Below are positions 9,415 through 17,651 of a DNA stretch of 34,434 nucleotides, in pieces. The notes beneath the pieces were generated by a model that did no database searches, was not told the DNA's origin, and worked only from the letters and a program-made list of their open reading frames with translations. Source of the stretch: JAADHG01 sp964418645 (GTDB lineage: Bacteria > Bacteroidota > Bacteroidia > Flavobacteriales > Flavobacteriaceae). The position numbers were made by a program, and so were the translations under genes. Numbering within the stretch: position 1 is the first letter of the stretch; each line of letters starts with the position of its first letter. The stretch covers positions 1-34,434 of the forward strand of contig CAYQME010000025.1 in NCBI GenBank assembly GCA_964418645.1, given 5' to 3'.

Positions 9415-9436
9415 GGTTTATATGCATGATAAGATA

Positions 9437-10390
9437 TTACTTAAAAAAAGAATCTACAAATTCATATTTATTAAATACTTGTAAATCCTCTATTCCTTCT
9501 CCTACTCCTATATATTTTACTGGAATTTGGAATTGGTCACTAATACCAATAACAACACCACCTTTAGCAGTTCCATCTAGTTTAGTTACAGCTAACGAAG
9601 TAACTTCGGTAGCAGCTGTAAATTGTTTGGCTTGTTCAAACGCATTTTGACCAGTTGAGCCATCTAAAACAAGAAGTACATCATGAGGCGCATCATAAAC
9701 AACTTTTTGCATCACACGCTTTACTTTAGTAAGCTCATTCATTAAATTTACTTTATTGTGCAATCTCCCAGCCGTATCTATAATAACCACATCTGCATTT
9801 TGGGTTACTGCACTTTGTAAGGTATCAAAAGCCACAGAAGCAGGATCACTTCCCATATCTTGTTTTATCATTGACACTTCTACACGATCTGCCCAAACCT
9901 GAAGCTGGTCTATTGCCGCAGCTCTAAAGGTATCTGCAGCACCAAGAACGACATTTAACCCTTGTTTTTTTAATTGATAAGCTAACTTACCAATGGTTGT
10001 AGTTTTACCAACACCATTAACACCAACCACCATAATTACATATGGTTTTTTGTCTTCAGGAATTGTAAACTCTGTTGCCTCACCTGAATTTGTTTCAGAT
10101 AATAACCCTGCAATTTCTTCTCTTAGCATTTGGTTGAGTTCTGAGATCCCTAAATATTTATCCTTAGCAACTCTAGCCTCGATACGATCAATGACTTTAA
10201 GTGTTGTATCTACACCAACATCGCTAGTAACAAGGACTTCTTCAAGATTGTCTAAAACATCAGCATCAACTTTAGATTTTCCTGCAACAGCTTTATTAAG
10301 TTTTGAAAAGAATGATGATTTTGATTTTTCTAACCCTTTGTCTAAGGTTTCCTTTTTATCAGAAGAGAATATTTTTTTAAAAAAACTCAT
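9437..10390 (-). CDS. ftsY: Signal recognition particle receptor FtsY
   Basis: FtsY is the membrane-docking GTPase that receives ribosome-nascent chain-SRP complexes for co-translational insertion. The 317 residues contain a short charged N-terminus, the helical N domain (about 25-100) and the G domain: P-loop GVNGVGKT at 123-130, DTFRAAA at 153-159, DTAGR at 205-209, and TKLDGTAKGG at 269-278. It is short compared with the E. coli protein because the long acidic A domain is almost absent, as in many bacteria outside the enterics. It lies downstream of rpmB-rpmG-DUF4295, but a terminator-like hairpin (10465-10491) separates them. Confidence 0.97.
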   Translation of the reverse strand: MSFFKKIFSSDKKETLDKGLEKSKSSFFSKLNKAVAGKSKVDADVLDNLEEVLVTSDVGVDTTLKVIDRIEARVAKDKYLGISELNQMLREEIAGLLSETNSGEATEFTIPEDKKPYVIMVVGVNGVGKTTTIGKLAYQLKKQGLNVVLGAADTFRAAAIDQLQVWADRVEVSMIKQDMGSDPASVAFDTLQSAVTQNADVVIIDTAGRLHNKVNLMNELTKVKRVMQKVVYDAPHDVLLVLDGSTGQNAFEQAKQFTAATEVTSLAVTKLDGTAKGGVVIGISDQFQIPVKYIGVGEGIEDLQVFNKYEFVDSFFK

Positions 10391-10464
10391 GTATTTAAGG
10401 TTTATTCTTTTAATCCATCTTATAATTTGGCTTAGTTATAAAACGAAATGTAAAGATAAAATAA

Positions 10465-10491
10465 AAGCCGCTTTCTAATCGAAAGCAGCTT
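10465..10491 (-). terminator. Terminator-like hairpin after the rpmB-rpmG-DUF4295 operon
   Basis: On the minus strand the arms AAGC-T-GCTTTC and GAAAGC-G-GCTT pair over 10 bp with one mismatch, a 5-nt loop and a following T-rich tail (TTTTATTTTATC). It lies about 30 bp beyond the DUF4295 stop codon and before ftsY. Confidence 0.65.
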
Positions 10492-10520
10492 ATAAATATC
10501 TTATCTATTAAAAAATAGGT

Positions 10521-10673
10521 TTATTTCTTATTTAAAAAGTCATTTACACGATCTGGTGCCATAATTGATTCCACAAACATATAAGCTCCAGATTTTGGAG
10601 ACTTCACCATTTTTATCGCTTTTGTTAAACGTTTAGATCCTGTTTGTAATGATGCTACTGCTTTCTTTGCCAT
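10521..10673 (-). CDS. DUF4295 family small basic protein
   Basis: This 50-residue gene reads MAKKAVASLQTGSKRLTKAI... and ends MAPDRVNDFLNKK. It is very basic and matches in sequence and position the short DUF4295 proteins that follow rpmG in flavobacteria. It lies 50 bp after rpmG on the same strand. The operon with ribosomal proteins L28 and L33 suggests a ribosome-associated or translation-linked role, but no function is established. Its size explains why automatic gene callers may miss it. Confidence 0.88.
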   Translation of the reverse strand: MAKKAVASLQTGSKRLTKAIKMVKSPKSGAYMFVESIMAPDRVNDFLNKK

Positions 10674-10723
10674 GATTCAAATGTGTTACATTTGACATTT
10701 TTACTTTAAGTAAAAATCTCTAA

Positions 10724-10906
10724 TTATTTAATTTCTTTATGAACTGTCATACGCTTCAAGATTGGATTAAATTTTTTAATCTCTAATCTGTCTGGTGTAT
10801 TCTTTTTATTTTTTGTTGTAATATATCTTGAAGTTCCTGATTGTCCAGTTGCTTTATGCTCTGTACATTCCAATATTACTTGAACTCTGTTTCCTTTTTT
10901 TGCCAT
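10724..10906 (-). CDS. rpmG: 50S ribosomal protein L33
   Basis: The 60-residue protein shows the L33 signature (GNRVQVILECTEHK, SRYITTKNKKNTPDRLEIKKFNP). L33 sits near the E site of the large subunit. Only one Cys is present (C14), so this is the zinc-independent form lacking the paired CxxC motifs. It is 27 bp downstream of rpmB and belongs to the same operon. Confidence 0.97.
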   Translation of the reverse strand: MAKKGNRVQVILECTEHKATGQSGTSRYITTKNKKNTPDRLEIKKFNPILKRMTVHKEIK

Positions 10907-10933
10907 TGTACTTATCTTTAACTTTTACGGCTA

Positions 10934-11170
10934 TTATTTTAAAAATCCTTTAGATTTAGCGTCTTTAATTACAGCAGAAATACCTATTTTATTGATAGTC
11001 TTCAACGCAGCCGCTGAAACTTTTAAAGTTACCCACTTATCTTCTTCAGGAATGTAAAAACGTTTTTTTAATAGGTTAACGTTAAATTTACGCTTATTTC
11101 TATTCAATGCGTGAGATACGTTGTTTCCAACCATCGCCTTTTTTCCTGTAAGTTCACAAACTCTTGACAT
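10934..11170 (-). CDS. rpmB: 50S ribosomal protein L28
   Basis: The 78-residue protein begins MSRVCELTGKKAMVGNNVSHALN, the canonical L28 start, and continues with FNVNLLKKRFYIPEEDKWVTLKVSAAALKTI. I chose the ATG at 11170. A longer frame reaches 11287, but its extra 39 residues run through the promoter at 11212-11242 and are not L28-like. This is the non-zinc form with a single Cys. It is the first gene of the rpmB-rpmG-DUF4295 cluster. Confidence 0.97.
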   Translation of the reverse strand: MSRVCELTGKKAMVGNNVSHALNRNKRKFNVNLLKKRFYIPEEDKWVTLKVSAAALKTINKIGISAVIKDAKSKGFLK

Positions 11171-11211
11171 GATATCTAACTTTAAAAATTTTGTTGTTTT
11201 AAAACGAGGTG

Positions 11212-11242
11212 CAAATTTACAAATTCTTTGATATTTGGCAAA
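11212..11242 (-). promoter_or_regulatory. Bacteroidota vegetative promoter for rpmB
   Basis: On the minus strand TTTG (11242-11239), a 19-bp spacer and TAAATTTG (11219-11212) exactly match the Bacteroidota -33/-7 consensus TTTG-N19-TAnnTTTG. The predicted start is about 35 bp upstream of the L28 start codon. Confidence 0.7.
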
Positions 11243-11258
11243 CTTTATTTTGTCAATT

Positions 11259-12500
11259 TTAAAAAATTTCTTTTTGAAGCATTTCAAAAGCTTTATTCAC
11301 AGCTTTTTGAATCACTTTTGTACGATGATTTCCCAATTGAAATTCTTTAGCATAAACCTTTGTTGGTGTGGCAATAGCAATATAAACAGTGCCGACATCA
11401 GCATCGGCATCGCCCTTGGTTGGACCAGCATTTCCTGTTGTTGCAATAGCATAATCTACTTTAAAAAGCTGTTGAACATTTGTTGCCATAGCTTCGGCTA
11501 CTTGACTACTCACTACTGAGAAGTCTTCAATTAAACGTTTATCAATATTTAAAACATCTATTTTTGCTTGTGTAGCATAACTAACTACACTTCCTTTAAA
11601 ATATACTGATGCTCCTGAATGTGCTGTAATTTGTTTAGCAATCTTTCCTCCAGTACAACTTTCGGCAGTTGCTAATGTTTTTCCTGAAGCTGTAAGCTGC
11701 TTTCCTATTATAGATTCTAGTGTGCCATCTTCTTCATAGCCTACAAACACATCTTTAATTTGAGGTAACAACAAATCTAATTGTTTATTCATTTCGGCAA
11801 TAATACCTTCTTTATCTATTCCTTTTGCAGATAAGCGTAATCTTACTTTACCAAGATTAGGTAAATAGGCCAACTTGATAAATTCTGGAAGACGATCTTC
11901 CCAATCTTCAATTCTAGCAGCTAACATGCTTTCACCTAATCCATAAGTAAGCAATGTTTTATGCAAAATAAAAGGGAGTTTAAATTGCTTTTGAAGATTT
12001 GGTATAACCTCATTAGTAATTAAAGCTTTCATCTCAAAAGGTACACCTGGAAGTGATATAAATACTTTGCCTTCTTTTTCTAACCACATTCCTGGAGCAC
12101 TCCCAAAACGATTCATTAGAACTTTTGCTCTTGATGGTACTAAAGCTTGATTAATATTAACTTGAGTTAGCGGTTGTCTAACATGTTTTTTCCAGAGTGA
12201 TTCTATGTTTTTTAAAACAGAATCGTTTAGAACTAATACATCATTAAAATATTCAGCAATTGTAGTTTTAGTAATATCGTCCTTTGTTGGCCCTAATCCT
12301 CCAGTAATGATGATGATATCAGCATTGTTTTCTGCTTCGGAAATGGCTTTTAAAATATGAATTTTTTCGTCTTGAATGGACGTTATTTGATATACAGAAA
12401 CACCTATTCTATTAAGTGCTTTTGCAATAAATGCTGAATTAGTATCCACAATTTGACCAATGAGAATTTCATCGCCAATGGTAATTATTTCTGCTTGCAT
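11259..12500 (-). CDS. cinA: CinA-family protein (competence/damage-inducible, NMN amidase-type)
   Basis: The 413 residues comprise the N-terminal molybdopterin-binding-like domain (about 1-170; GDEILIG at 9-15, TGGLGPTKDD at 66-75) and the C-terminal CinA/PncC domain (about 262-413; TLATAESCTGGK at 275-286, TGNAGPTKGDADADVGTVYIA at 355-375). CinA proteins can act as ADP-ribose pyrophosphatases and nicotinamide-mononucleotide deamidases in NAD recycling; the link to competence varies among bacteria. Its ATG overlaps the stop of the Hpt gene by one base (TAATG), which suggests translational coupling. Confidence 0.93.
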   Translation of the reverse strand: MQAEIITIGDEILIGQIVDTNSAFIAKALNRIGVSVYQITSIQDEKIHILKAISEAENNADIIIITGGLGPTKDDITKTTIAEYFNDVLVLNDSVLKNIESLWKKHVRQPLTQVNINQALVPSRAKVLMNRFGSAPGMWLEKEGKVFISLPGVPFEMKALITNEVIPNLQKQFKLPFILHKTLLTYGLGESMLAARIEDWEDRLPEFIKLAYLPNLGKVRLRLSAKGIDKEGIIAEMNKQLDLLLPQIKDVFVGYEEDGTLESIIGKQLTASGKTLATAESCTGGKIAKQITAHSGASVYFKGSVVSYATQAKIDVLNIDKRLIEDFSVVSSQVAEAMATNVQQLFKVDYAIATTGNAGPTKGDADADVGTVYIAIATPTKVYAKEFQLGNHRTKVIQKAVNKAFEMLQKEIF

Positions 12501-12841
12501 TATAAATTAAAGTCAACCTTAATCTCGTTAATAGCATTCTCTATTGCTATCATAACTATATCTAGTTTATCGGAAATATCTTTATCACGTTGCTCAAGTC
12601 TTCCCCATTCTTGTACTTCAATCAAATCATCGAGAACACCTAGTTCAAACATATCAATTGTAGGTTTCATTTTATGGGCAGATTTATAAGCTGCTAAATA
12701 ATCTTTACTTACTACAGCAATTTGCAATAGTTTTGCATCTTCTGGCACCTCATCTAAAAAGGTCATAGCCAAAGTTTTAATAAAGTCGGTATCATTATCA
12801 GCCAACTCTCTTACTCTATCAAGTTTATAATGTTGTTCCAT
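12500..12841 (-). CDS. Single-domain histidine phosphotransfer (Hpt) protein
   Basis: The 113-residue protein is a four-helix Hpt domain. H56 in AYKSAHKMKPTI fits the phospho-accepting His of the family (consensus AHxLKG), although the Gly after Lys is replaced by Pro. It has no receiver or kinase domain, so it would act as a stand-alone relay between a hybrid kinase and a response regulator; neither partner is in the window. The start codon immediately follows the stop of the FAH gene with no gap, and its stop overlaps the cinA start, so the three genes are probably one transcript. Confidence 0.8.
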   Translation of the reverse strand: MEQHYKLDRVRELADNDTDFIKTLAMTFLDEVPEDAKLLQIAVVSKDYLAAYKSAHKMKPTIDMFELGVLDDLIEVQEWGRLEQRDKDISDKLDIVMIAIENAINEIKVDFNL

Positions 12842-13453
12842 TTATTTTACTGTTATTGAAAATAGTTCTTCTTTTTCTATAAATCCTTTTAATTTATCAT
12901 TAGCAACAACTTTGCCAACTCCTGCTGGAGTGCCTGTAAAGATAATATCTCCAATCTTTAAAGTAAAATATTTTGACACATATTCGATTAACTCCCCTAT
13001 TTTCCAAAGCATTAAGTTGGTATTTCCATCTTGAACAAGGGTATCATTTTTATATAAACTAAAGACAATATTATCTACATCTTTAAAGTTGCTTTTTGGC
13101 AACCACTTCCCTATTACTGCAGCACCATCAAAGGCTTTAGCCTTTTCCCAAGGTAAACCTTTTGCTTTTAATTGGCTTTGTAAATCTCGTGCAGTAAAAT
13201 CTATACCTAAACCTATTTCATTATAATATTTATGTGCGAATTTTTTGTCAATATGTTTCCCCACTTTGTCGATTTTTACCAATATTTCCACTTCATAATG
13301 CACATCGTTAGAAAAATCGGGTATAAAAAACGGTTGCTTTTTAAGCAAAATAGAGGTGTCTGGCTTTAAAAACACAACAGGATCTGTAGGTTTTTCGTTT
13401 TCTAATTCCTTTATATGCTCTGTATAGTTTCTTCCTATGCAAATAATTTTCAT
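12842..13453 (-). CDS. Fumarylacetoacetate hydrolase (FAH) family protein
   Basis: The 203-residue protein is a single FAH domain with the ordered motifs ICIGRNYTEHIKEL, PVVFLKPDTSI, YEVEILV (metal ligands probably E54 and E56), GIDFTARDLQ (D85), PWEKAKAFDGAA and IFTGTPAGVG. Members hydrolyse or decarboxylate beta-diketo acids such as acylpyruvates; short ones of this type resemble acylpyruvase/oxaloacetate decarboxylase. The exact substrate is not determined by the sequence. It is followed directly by the Hpt gene and preceded by a 40-bp gap filled by a palindrome. Confidence 0.9.
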   Translation of the reverse strand: MKIICIGRNYTEHIKELENEKPTDPVVFLKPDTSILLKKQPFFIPDFSNDVHYEVEILVKIDKVGKHIDKKFAHKYYNEIGLGIDFTARDLQSQLKAKGLPWEKAKAFDGAAVIGKWLPKSNFKDVDNIVFSLYKNDTLVQDGNTNLMLWKIGELIEYVSKYFTLKIGDIIFTGTPAGVGKVVANDKLKGFIEKEELFSITVK

Positions 13454-13465
13454 GAGAATATAATT

Positions 13466-13493
13466 GAGATTCTTCGTTTTGCAAAGAATGACA
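13466..13493. repeat. REP-like palindrome (R2)
   Basis: GAGATTCTT...AAGAATGACA forms a 6-bp stem (13469-13474 with 13484-13489). It fills most of the 40-bp space between the exonuclease stop (13494) and the FAH start (13453), with the same GAGATT/AATGACA flanks as R1. Confidence 0.6.
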
Positions 13494-14270
13494 TTAATCT
13501 AATTTATTGTTAAATGCTCTTAATTTAATTGCTGTGAGCACTTTTTTTGTGTATAATGGAAAATCGGCATTTAGCAACCACCCAAAATAACCTGGCTCTT
13601 TATCAAGTACATCAACGACACGCTTCCCTTTATGTTTACCAAATGAAAAACACTCCTCTCCTTTTTTGTTAAAATTAATAAAGCCAGCAAAATCCGCAAA
13701 CTTTTTTCGCGAACTAAAATTAGATAAAAACTTAGTGTTGTTTTCAAGGTCTTCATACTTTGCCACTTGTGCTTTTAAAACTTCGTAGGTTGCTAATGTA
13801 TCAGCTTCAGCACTATGCGCATCATCCAAATTTTTATCGCAATAAAATTTATATGCTGCTACTAATGTACGTTGTTCCATTTTATGAAAAATGGTTTGTA
13901 CATCTACAGAAACACGATTTTTCATATCAAAATCTAGTTCAGCTCGTAACATTTCTTCAGCTAAAAGAGGAATATCAAAACGGTTAGAATTAAAGCCTCC
14001 CAAATCGGAATCTTTAATCATTGCCTGAACATCTTTAGCAATGGCTTTAAAAGTTGGAGCATTAGTTACATCCTCATCTGAAATACCATGAATTGCAGTT
14101 ACTTCTTGTGGTATAGGCATTTCGGGATTGACCAACCAAGTTTTACGTTCTTCTTTGCCATTTGGGTAGACTTTTAAAATAGAAATCTCTACAATTCTAT
14201 CTTTTGAAATGTTAACACCTGTGGTTTCTAAATCGAAAAAACAAATAGGCTTGGTTAAATTAAGCTGCAT
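13494..14270 (-). CDS. DEDDh 3'-5' exonuclease (DnaQ/PolC-epsilon-like)
   Basis: The 258-residue protein begins MQLNLTKPICFFDLETTGVN. The DEDDh exonuclease motifs are visible: FDLETTG (ExoI), GGFNSNRFDIPLLAEE (ExoII) and HSAEADTLATYEV (ExoIII His and Asp). The C-terminal 80 residues carry FSFGKHKGKRVVDVLDKEPGYFGWLL, the small domain often found after the exonuclease fold in Bacteroidota proteins. It probably trims DNA in repair or proofreading. I chose the start at 14270. A frame extended to 14336 would run into the E2 terminator hairpin and add residues without family resemblance. Confidence 0.9.
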   Translation of the reverse strand: MQLNLTKPICFFDLETTGVNISKDRIVEISILKVYPNGKEERKTWLVNPEMPIPQEVTAIHGISDEDVTNAPTFKAIAKDVQAMIKDSDLGGFNSNRFDIPLLAEEMLRAELDFDMKNRVSVDVQTIFHKMEQRTLVAAYKFYCDKNLDDAHSAEADTLATYEVLKAQVAKYEDLENNTKFLSNFSSRKKFADFAGFINFNKKGEECFSFGKHKGKRVVDVLDKEPGYFGWLLNADFPLYTKKVLTAIKLRAFNNKLD

Positions 14271-14319
14271 TAAATCAAATATTTTATAATCCTGTAAAGG
14301 TAATAAATAGTTATGCTGT

Positions 14320-14356
14320 GAAAAACAAAAACCCAATCGTTTTTAAGGATTAGGTT
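14320..14356 (-). terminator. Terminator-like hairpin after the E2 gene
   Basis: On the minus strand AACCTAATC (14356-14348) pairs with GATTGGGTT (14338-14330) with one mismatch and a 9-nt loop, followed by a T-rich tract. It lies about 25 bp after the E2 stop codon. Confidence 0.6.
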
Positions 14357-14379
14357 TTAAATAATTTATAATTTGAAAA

Positions 14380-15735
14380 TTATATTTCTCTATCGTTATC
14401 CCAAGTTTCGAGATAATCTTTTACAGCTTTTACAAATTGTCCACCAAGGGCTCCATTTACAACACGATGGTCATATGAATGCGACATAAACATCTTGTAA
14501 CGAATACCAACAAAATCACCTTCGGAAGTTTCTATTACAGCAGGAACTTTACGAATGGCTCCGAGCGCTAAAATACCAACTTGGGGCTGATTAATAATTG
14601 GTGTTCCCATTATACTACCAAAAGTACCAACATTGGTAACAGTATATGTTCCGCCTTGAATATCGTCTGGTTTTAATTGATTAAGTCTAGCACGATTAGC
14701 CAAATCATTGACTTGCTTAGTCATGCCTATTAAATTCAATTGATCTGCGTTTTTAATTACAGGCACAATTAAATTTCCATCTCCCAAAGCTGCGGCCATA
14801 CCCAAATTAATATTTTTCTTCTTTATAATAGTTTCTCCTTGCACAGAAATGTTCATCATCGGATAATCTCGCAATGCTTTTGCAACGGCTTCCATAAAAA
14901 TTGGAGTAAAGGTTAAATTTTCTCCTTCACGCTTTTTAAAGTCGTCTTTAACTTTGTTTCTCCAATTCCAAATATTAGTGACATCTGCCTCAATAAATGA
15001 TTGCACATGTGCAGAAGTTTGAACAGAATCTACCATGTGTTTTGCTACCAGTTTACCCATTCTGGTCATTTCTATAATTTCATCTTCACCGCTACTTACT
15101 GCAACTGGATTATCTACAACTGGAGCAGGCTTAGGTATTTCTATACCATTAGACAGTATTGGTTCTGGTTTAGTTTCTGGTATTATAGTGGCTCCTTTAA
15201 GAGGCTGACTCCCTCTAGTTTCAATATAAGCTAATATATCATTTTTGGTAACACGCCCTTCTTTTCCTGTGCCTGAAATAGTATCTAATTCTGCCTGTGC
15301 AATACCTTCCTTTTTTGCTATGTTTTTTACTAAAGGTGAATAAAAACGCTCTTCATTTGAATGAATAACTGGAGTAGCTGTGGTTTTTACTGCAATTACA
15401 GTTTGAGCAACCTCTGCAACTGATTTTATTGAAGCTTTGCTAGTAGACGAAACAATTCCTTCTTTTGTGCTAGTATCTACTGTATCATTATCACCTTTTA
15501 TCTCAATAAATGCAATAGTTTGACCTACTTGCACGACATCATCAACTTTAAATAATTTTTCAACTAAAACACCATCTACTTCACTTGGTATTTCACTATC
15601 AACCTTATCAGTAGCAATTTCTAATACTGCTTCATCAACTTCAATGGTATCTCCTATTTCTTTTAACCAAGATGTTATAGTTGCCTCAGCAACACTTTCT
15701 CCCATCTTAGGTAACTTAAGTTCAAATTTTGCCAT
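14380..15735 (-). CDS. 2-oxo acid dehydrogenase E2 (dihydrolipoamide acyltransferase)
   Basis: The 451-residue protein has one lipoyl domain (about 1-80) with lipoyl-Lys 44 in EIATDKVDSEIPSE, a peripheral subunit-binding domain at about 131-170 (YSPLVKNIAKKEGI...GKEGRVTKNDILAYI), Pro-rich linkers and a catalytic acyltransferase domain (about 220-451). The active-site segment is SYDHRVVNGALGG with H423; the position of the usual Asp in DHRxxDG is Asn 427. E2 transfers the acyl group from E1 to CoA in pyruvate, branched-chain or related complexes. E1 and E3 genes are not adjacent, so the substrate is undetermined; the architecture resembles the branched-chain type as much as the pyruvate type. 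Confidence 0.92.
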   Translation of the reverse strand: MAKFELKLPKMGESVAEATITSWLKEIGDTIEVDEAVLEIATDKVDSEIPSEVDGVLVEKLFKVDDVVQVGQTIAFIEIKGDNDTVDTSTKEGIVSSTSKASIKSVAEVAQTVIAVKTTATPVIHSNEERFYSPLVKNIAKKEGIAQAELDTISGTGKEGRVTKNDILAYIETRGSQPLKGATIIPETKPEPILSNGIEIPKPAPVVDNPVAVSSGEDEIIEMTRMGKLVAKHMVDSVQTSAHVQSFIEADVTNIWNWRNKVKDDFKKREGENLTFTPIFMEAVAKALRDYPMMNISVQGETIIKKKNINLGMAAALGDGNLIVPVIKNADQLNLIGMTKQVNDLANRARLNQLKPDDIQGGTYTVTNVGTFGSIMGTPIINQPQVGILALGAIRKVPAVIETSEGDFVGIRYKMFMSHSYDHRVVNGALGGQFVKAVKDYLETWDNDREI

Positions 15736-15772
15736 ATCTTTAGTATGAAAGCAATTTTAAGGTTATTGCATG

Positions 15773-15780
15773 CAAAATTA
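15773..15780 (-). promoter_or_regulatory. Putative -7 box (TAnnTTTG) for the E2 gene
   Basis: TAATTTTG followed by C on the minus strand, about 38 bp before the E2 start, fits the Bacteroidota -7 consensus. A TTTG is present upstream but only 12 bp away, so the -33 element is not convincing. Confidence 0.35.
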
Positions 15781-15815
15781 ATGAAAAATCATCAAATCTG
15801 TTGCGTTTTCATCAA

Positions 15816-16922
15816 TTAATTCTTGTCAAAAATCATTACTTCTCCTTGACTAAAAGAGCTATTACTTCCTATTATATAGTTTGAATTATGAGGTAGGATT
15901 TTAAACGTTATATTTTCTTTTTTATTAAATTGAGACATGTTTTCAATAATCTGCATATAGCTTAAAAAAATAGCGTCAAAAATAATTTCAGAATTTTCTT
16001 CAATATTTATTACTGAAGATTTTAACATCAAATCTTTACTTAATTTATGTGCTAAGCGTTTATTTTCTTGATTAGAAATAAGGTAATATGTATTTGATTT
16101 TTCGAGATGCTTTTTCTTTTCTTTTCTAAATGCATAGGCTGTCTTAATCCCCAACCAAACAAAAACATCAAATACAATATTCTTTTTAAAATGCTTTTTG
16201 TAAAAAATTTGCATAGATCCATAAAAACGTTTGGCATAAAAGGTATCCTTTAAAGTGCTTTCTCCTTTATAATGAATGATTGTAGTTTCGCCATAATAAT
16301 AGTTATCATAACCTTGACTTAATGATTTATAAGATATATCAATATCTTCACCATACATAAAATAGTCTTCATCAAAACCATTAATTGAAGTAAACACGTC
16401 TCGCTTCATAAACATAAACGCGCCTACTAAAACATCTGCTTTTGCAATATCATTTTCATTAATATGATTTGCATAATAGTTTTTTGAGTTTCCAAATATT
16501 TTTTGAAGAGCGACCTTGACTACTGGAATATTACGCTTACTTTCAGGAAGATATTTTCCAGCACCATCTATGAGCTTGCAACCTACAATACCTATATTTT
16601 CTTTAGATTTTGCAAACTCTAAAAGTTTTGTAAATGTATCTTCGGCAACAACAGTATCTGGATTTAAAATACAAATATACTCACCTTTGGCAATTTGCAC
16701 ACCTTGATTATTGCCCTTTGAAAAGCCTAAATTATTTTTGTTTGCTATTAATGCAACATCAGGGAAAAATTGCTTAACCATTTTACAACTATCGTCTGGT
16801 GAATTGTTATCAACTACAATAATTTCGGCATCAATTCCAACTAAGGCTTTTTGAACACTTTTTAAACACAATTCTAAAAAGTATTGCACATTATAATTTA
16901 ATATGACAACTGATAGTTTCAA
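15816..16922 (-). CDS. Family 2 glycosyltransferase
   Basis: The 368-residue protein starts MKLSVVILNYNVQYFLE and contains the GT-A elements of family 2: IIVVDNNSPDDS (36-46), NLGFSKGNNQG (64-74), CILNPDTVV with the metal-binding region at 88-90, and GFDEDYFMYGEDIDISYK (182-199). The fold and the GEDID motif resemble rhamnosyl- and other cell-surface transferases. The last 100 residues are a basic region without recognisable motifs. It lies 7 bp after recR on the same strand. It probably acts on a surface polysaccharide or glycolipid, but donor and acceptor are unknown. Confidence 0.88.
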   Translation of the reverse strand: MKLSVVILNYNVQYFLELCLKSVQKALVGIDAEIIVVDNNSPDDSCKMVKQFFPDVALIANKNNLGFSKGNNQGVQIAKGEYICILNPDTVVAEDTFTKLLEFAKSKENIGIVGCKLIDGAGKYLPESKRNIPVVKVALQKIFGNSKNYYANHINENDIAKADVLVGAFMFMKRDVFTSINGFDEDYFMYGEDIDISYKSLSQGYDNYYYGETTIIHYKGESTLKDTFYAKRFYGSMQIFYKKHFKKNIVFDVFVWLGIKTAYAFRKEKKKHLEKSNTYYLISNQENKRLAHKLSKDLMLKSSVINIEENSEIIFDAIFLSYMQIIENMSQFNKKENITFKILPHNSNYIIGSNSSFSQGEVMIFDKN

Positions 16923-16929
16923 ATACTGA

Positions 16930-17547
16930 TTACATTTTTAAAGAGGCTTCAAACGGAATTCTATTAATAATACTTCTTCCTAAGGTAACCTCATCTGCAT
17001 ATTCCAGTTCGTCTCCTACTGAAATACCTCTAGAAATAGTTGATGTAATAACTTTACAATCTTGAATCTGCTTGTAAATATAAAAGTTTGTAGTATCTCC
17101 TTCCATAGTAGAACTCAATGCAAAAATCAATTCTTTTATATTTCCTTGCTTTACTTTATCTACTAAAGATGTAATATTTAAATCGTGAGGTCCTATCCCA
17201 TCCATTGGTGAAATTTTACCTCCTAGTACATGATATATTCCTCTAAAAGAACTCGTATTTTCAATAGCCATAACATCTCTAATGTCTTCAACCACACAAA
17301 TAATTTCGTTATTTCTATGTGGATTGGCACAAATCTCACAGAGGTCAACATCACTAATATTATGACAGCTTTTACAAAATTTAATATCTTCTCGCATTTT
17401 TAATAATGCACTAGACAAATGCATAGTTTGTTCATTAGGTTGCCGTAATAAATGTAACACCAAACGCAATGCTGTACTTTTGCCAATTCCTGGTAATTGC
17501 GACATTTCGTTTACTGCTTTTTCAAGTAGCTTTGAAGAAAATTCCAT
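16930..17547 (-). CDS. recR: Recombination protein RecR
   Basis: RecR works with RecO and RecF in loading RecA onto gapped DNA. The 205 residues show an N-terminal helix-hairpin-helix (LPGIGKSTALRLVLHLL, about 18-34), a C4 zinc finger (C58, C61, C70, C73 in FCKSCHNISDVDLCEIC) and a TOPRIM domain (CVVEDIRDVMAIE onward), with the usual C-terminal GDELEYADEVTLGRSI. Length matches the family (~200). It is upstream of and nearly touching the GT2 gene. Its 5' region contains palindrome R3, shared with the divergent symporter. Confidence 0.97.
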   Translation of the reverse strand: MEFSSKLLEKAVNEMSQLPGIGKSTALRLVLHLLRQPNEQTMHLSSALLKMREDIKFCKSCHNISDVDLCEICANPHRNNEIICVVEDIRDVMAIENTSSFRGIYHVLGGKISPMDGIGPHDLNITSLVDKVKQGNIKELIFALSSTMEGDTTNFYIYKQIQDCKVITSTISRGISVGDELEYADEVTLGRSIINRIPFEASLKM

Positions 17548-17566
17548 AACTGCGAATTTACTATTT

Positions 17567-17587
17567 ATTCTGAACTTGTTTCAGAAT
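17567..17587. repeat. REP-like palindrome (R3)
   Basis: ATTCTGAA-CTTGT-TTCAGAAT is a perfect 8-bp inverted repeat with a 5-nt loop, placed between the divergent recR and symporter genes. The sequence ATTCTGAACTTGTTTCAG is one I associate with short dispersed repeats in flavobacterial genomes. Confidence 0.7.
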
Positions 17588-17651
17588 CTTATGAGTAAAT
17601 TTAAAAGCATATTAATAGGAATTTGTATTTTGGCTGTTGAATTTAATTCTT

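Noticed and set aside
9993..10478. Open frame on the plus strand opposite ftsY
   Set aside because: It is antisense to a conserved GTPase and runs through the downstream terminator; its sequence is Ser/Thr/Leu-rich antisense-like.
11171..11287. 39-residue N-terminal extension of L28
   Set aside because: It contains the rpmB promoter and is not L28-like; the start at 11170 matches the canonical N-terminus.
14271..14336. 22-residue extension of the exonuclease
   Set aside because: It would read into the terminator hairpin of the E2 gene and has no family resemblance.
14941..14950. GTCGTC inside the E2 gene as another ECF promoter
   Set aside because: It lies in coding sequence and no GTAAC is found at the required distance upstream.
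17637..17651. TTG start for the sodium symporter
   Set aside because: The ATG at 17652 is only five codons downstream and matches the usual start of the family.
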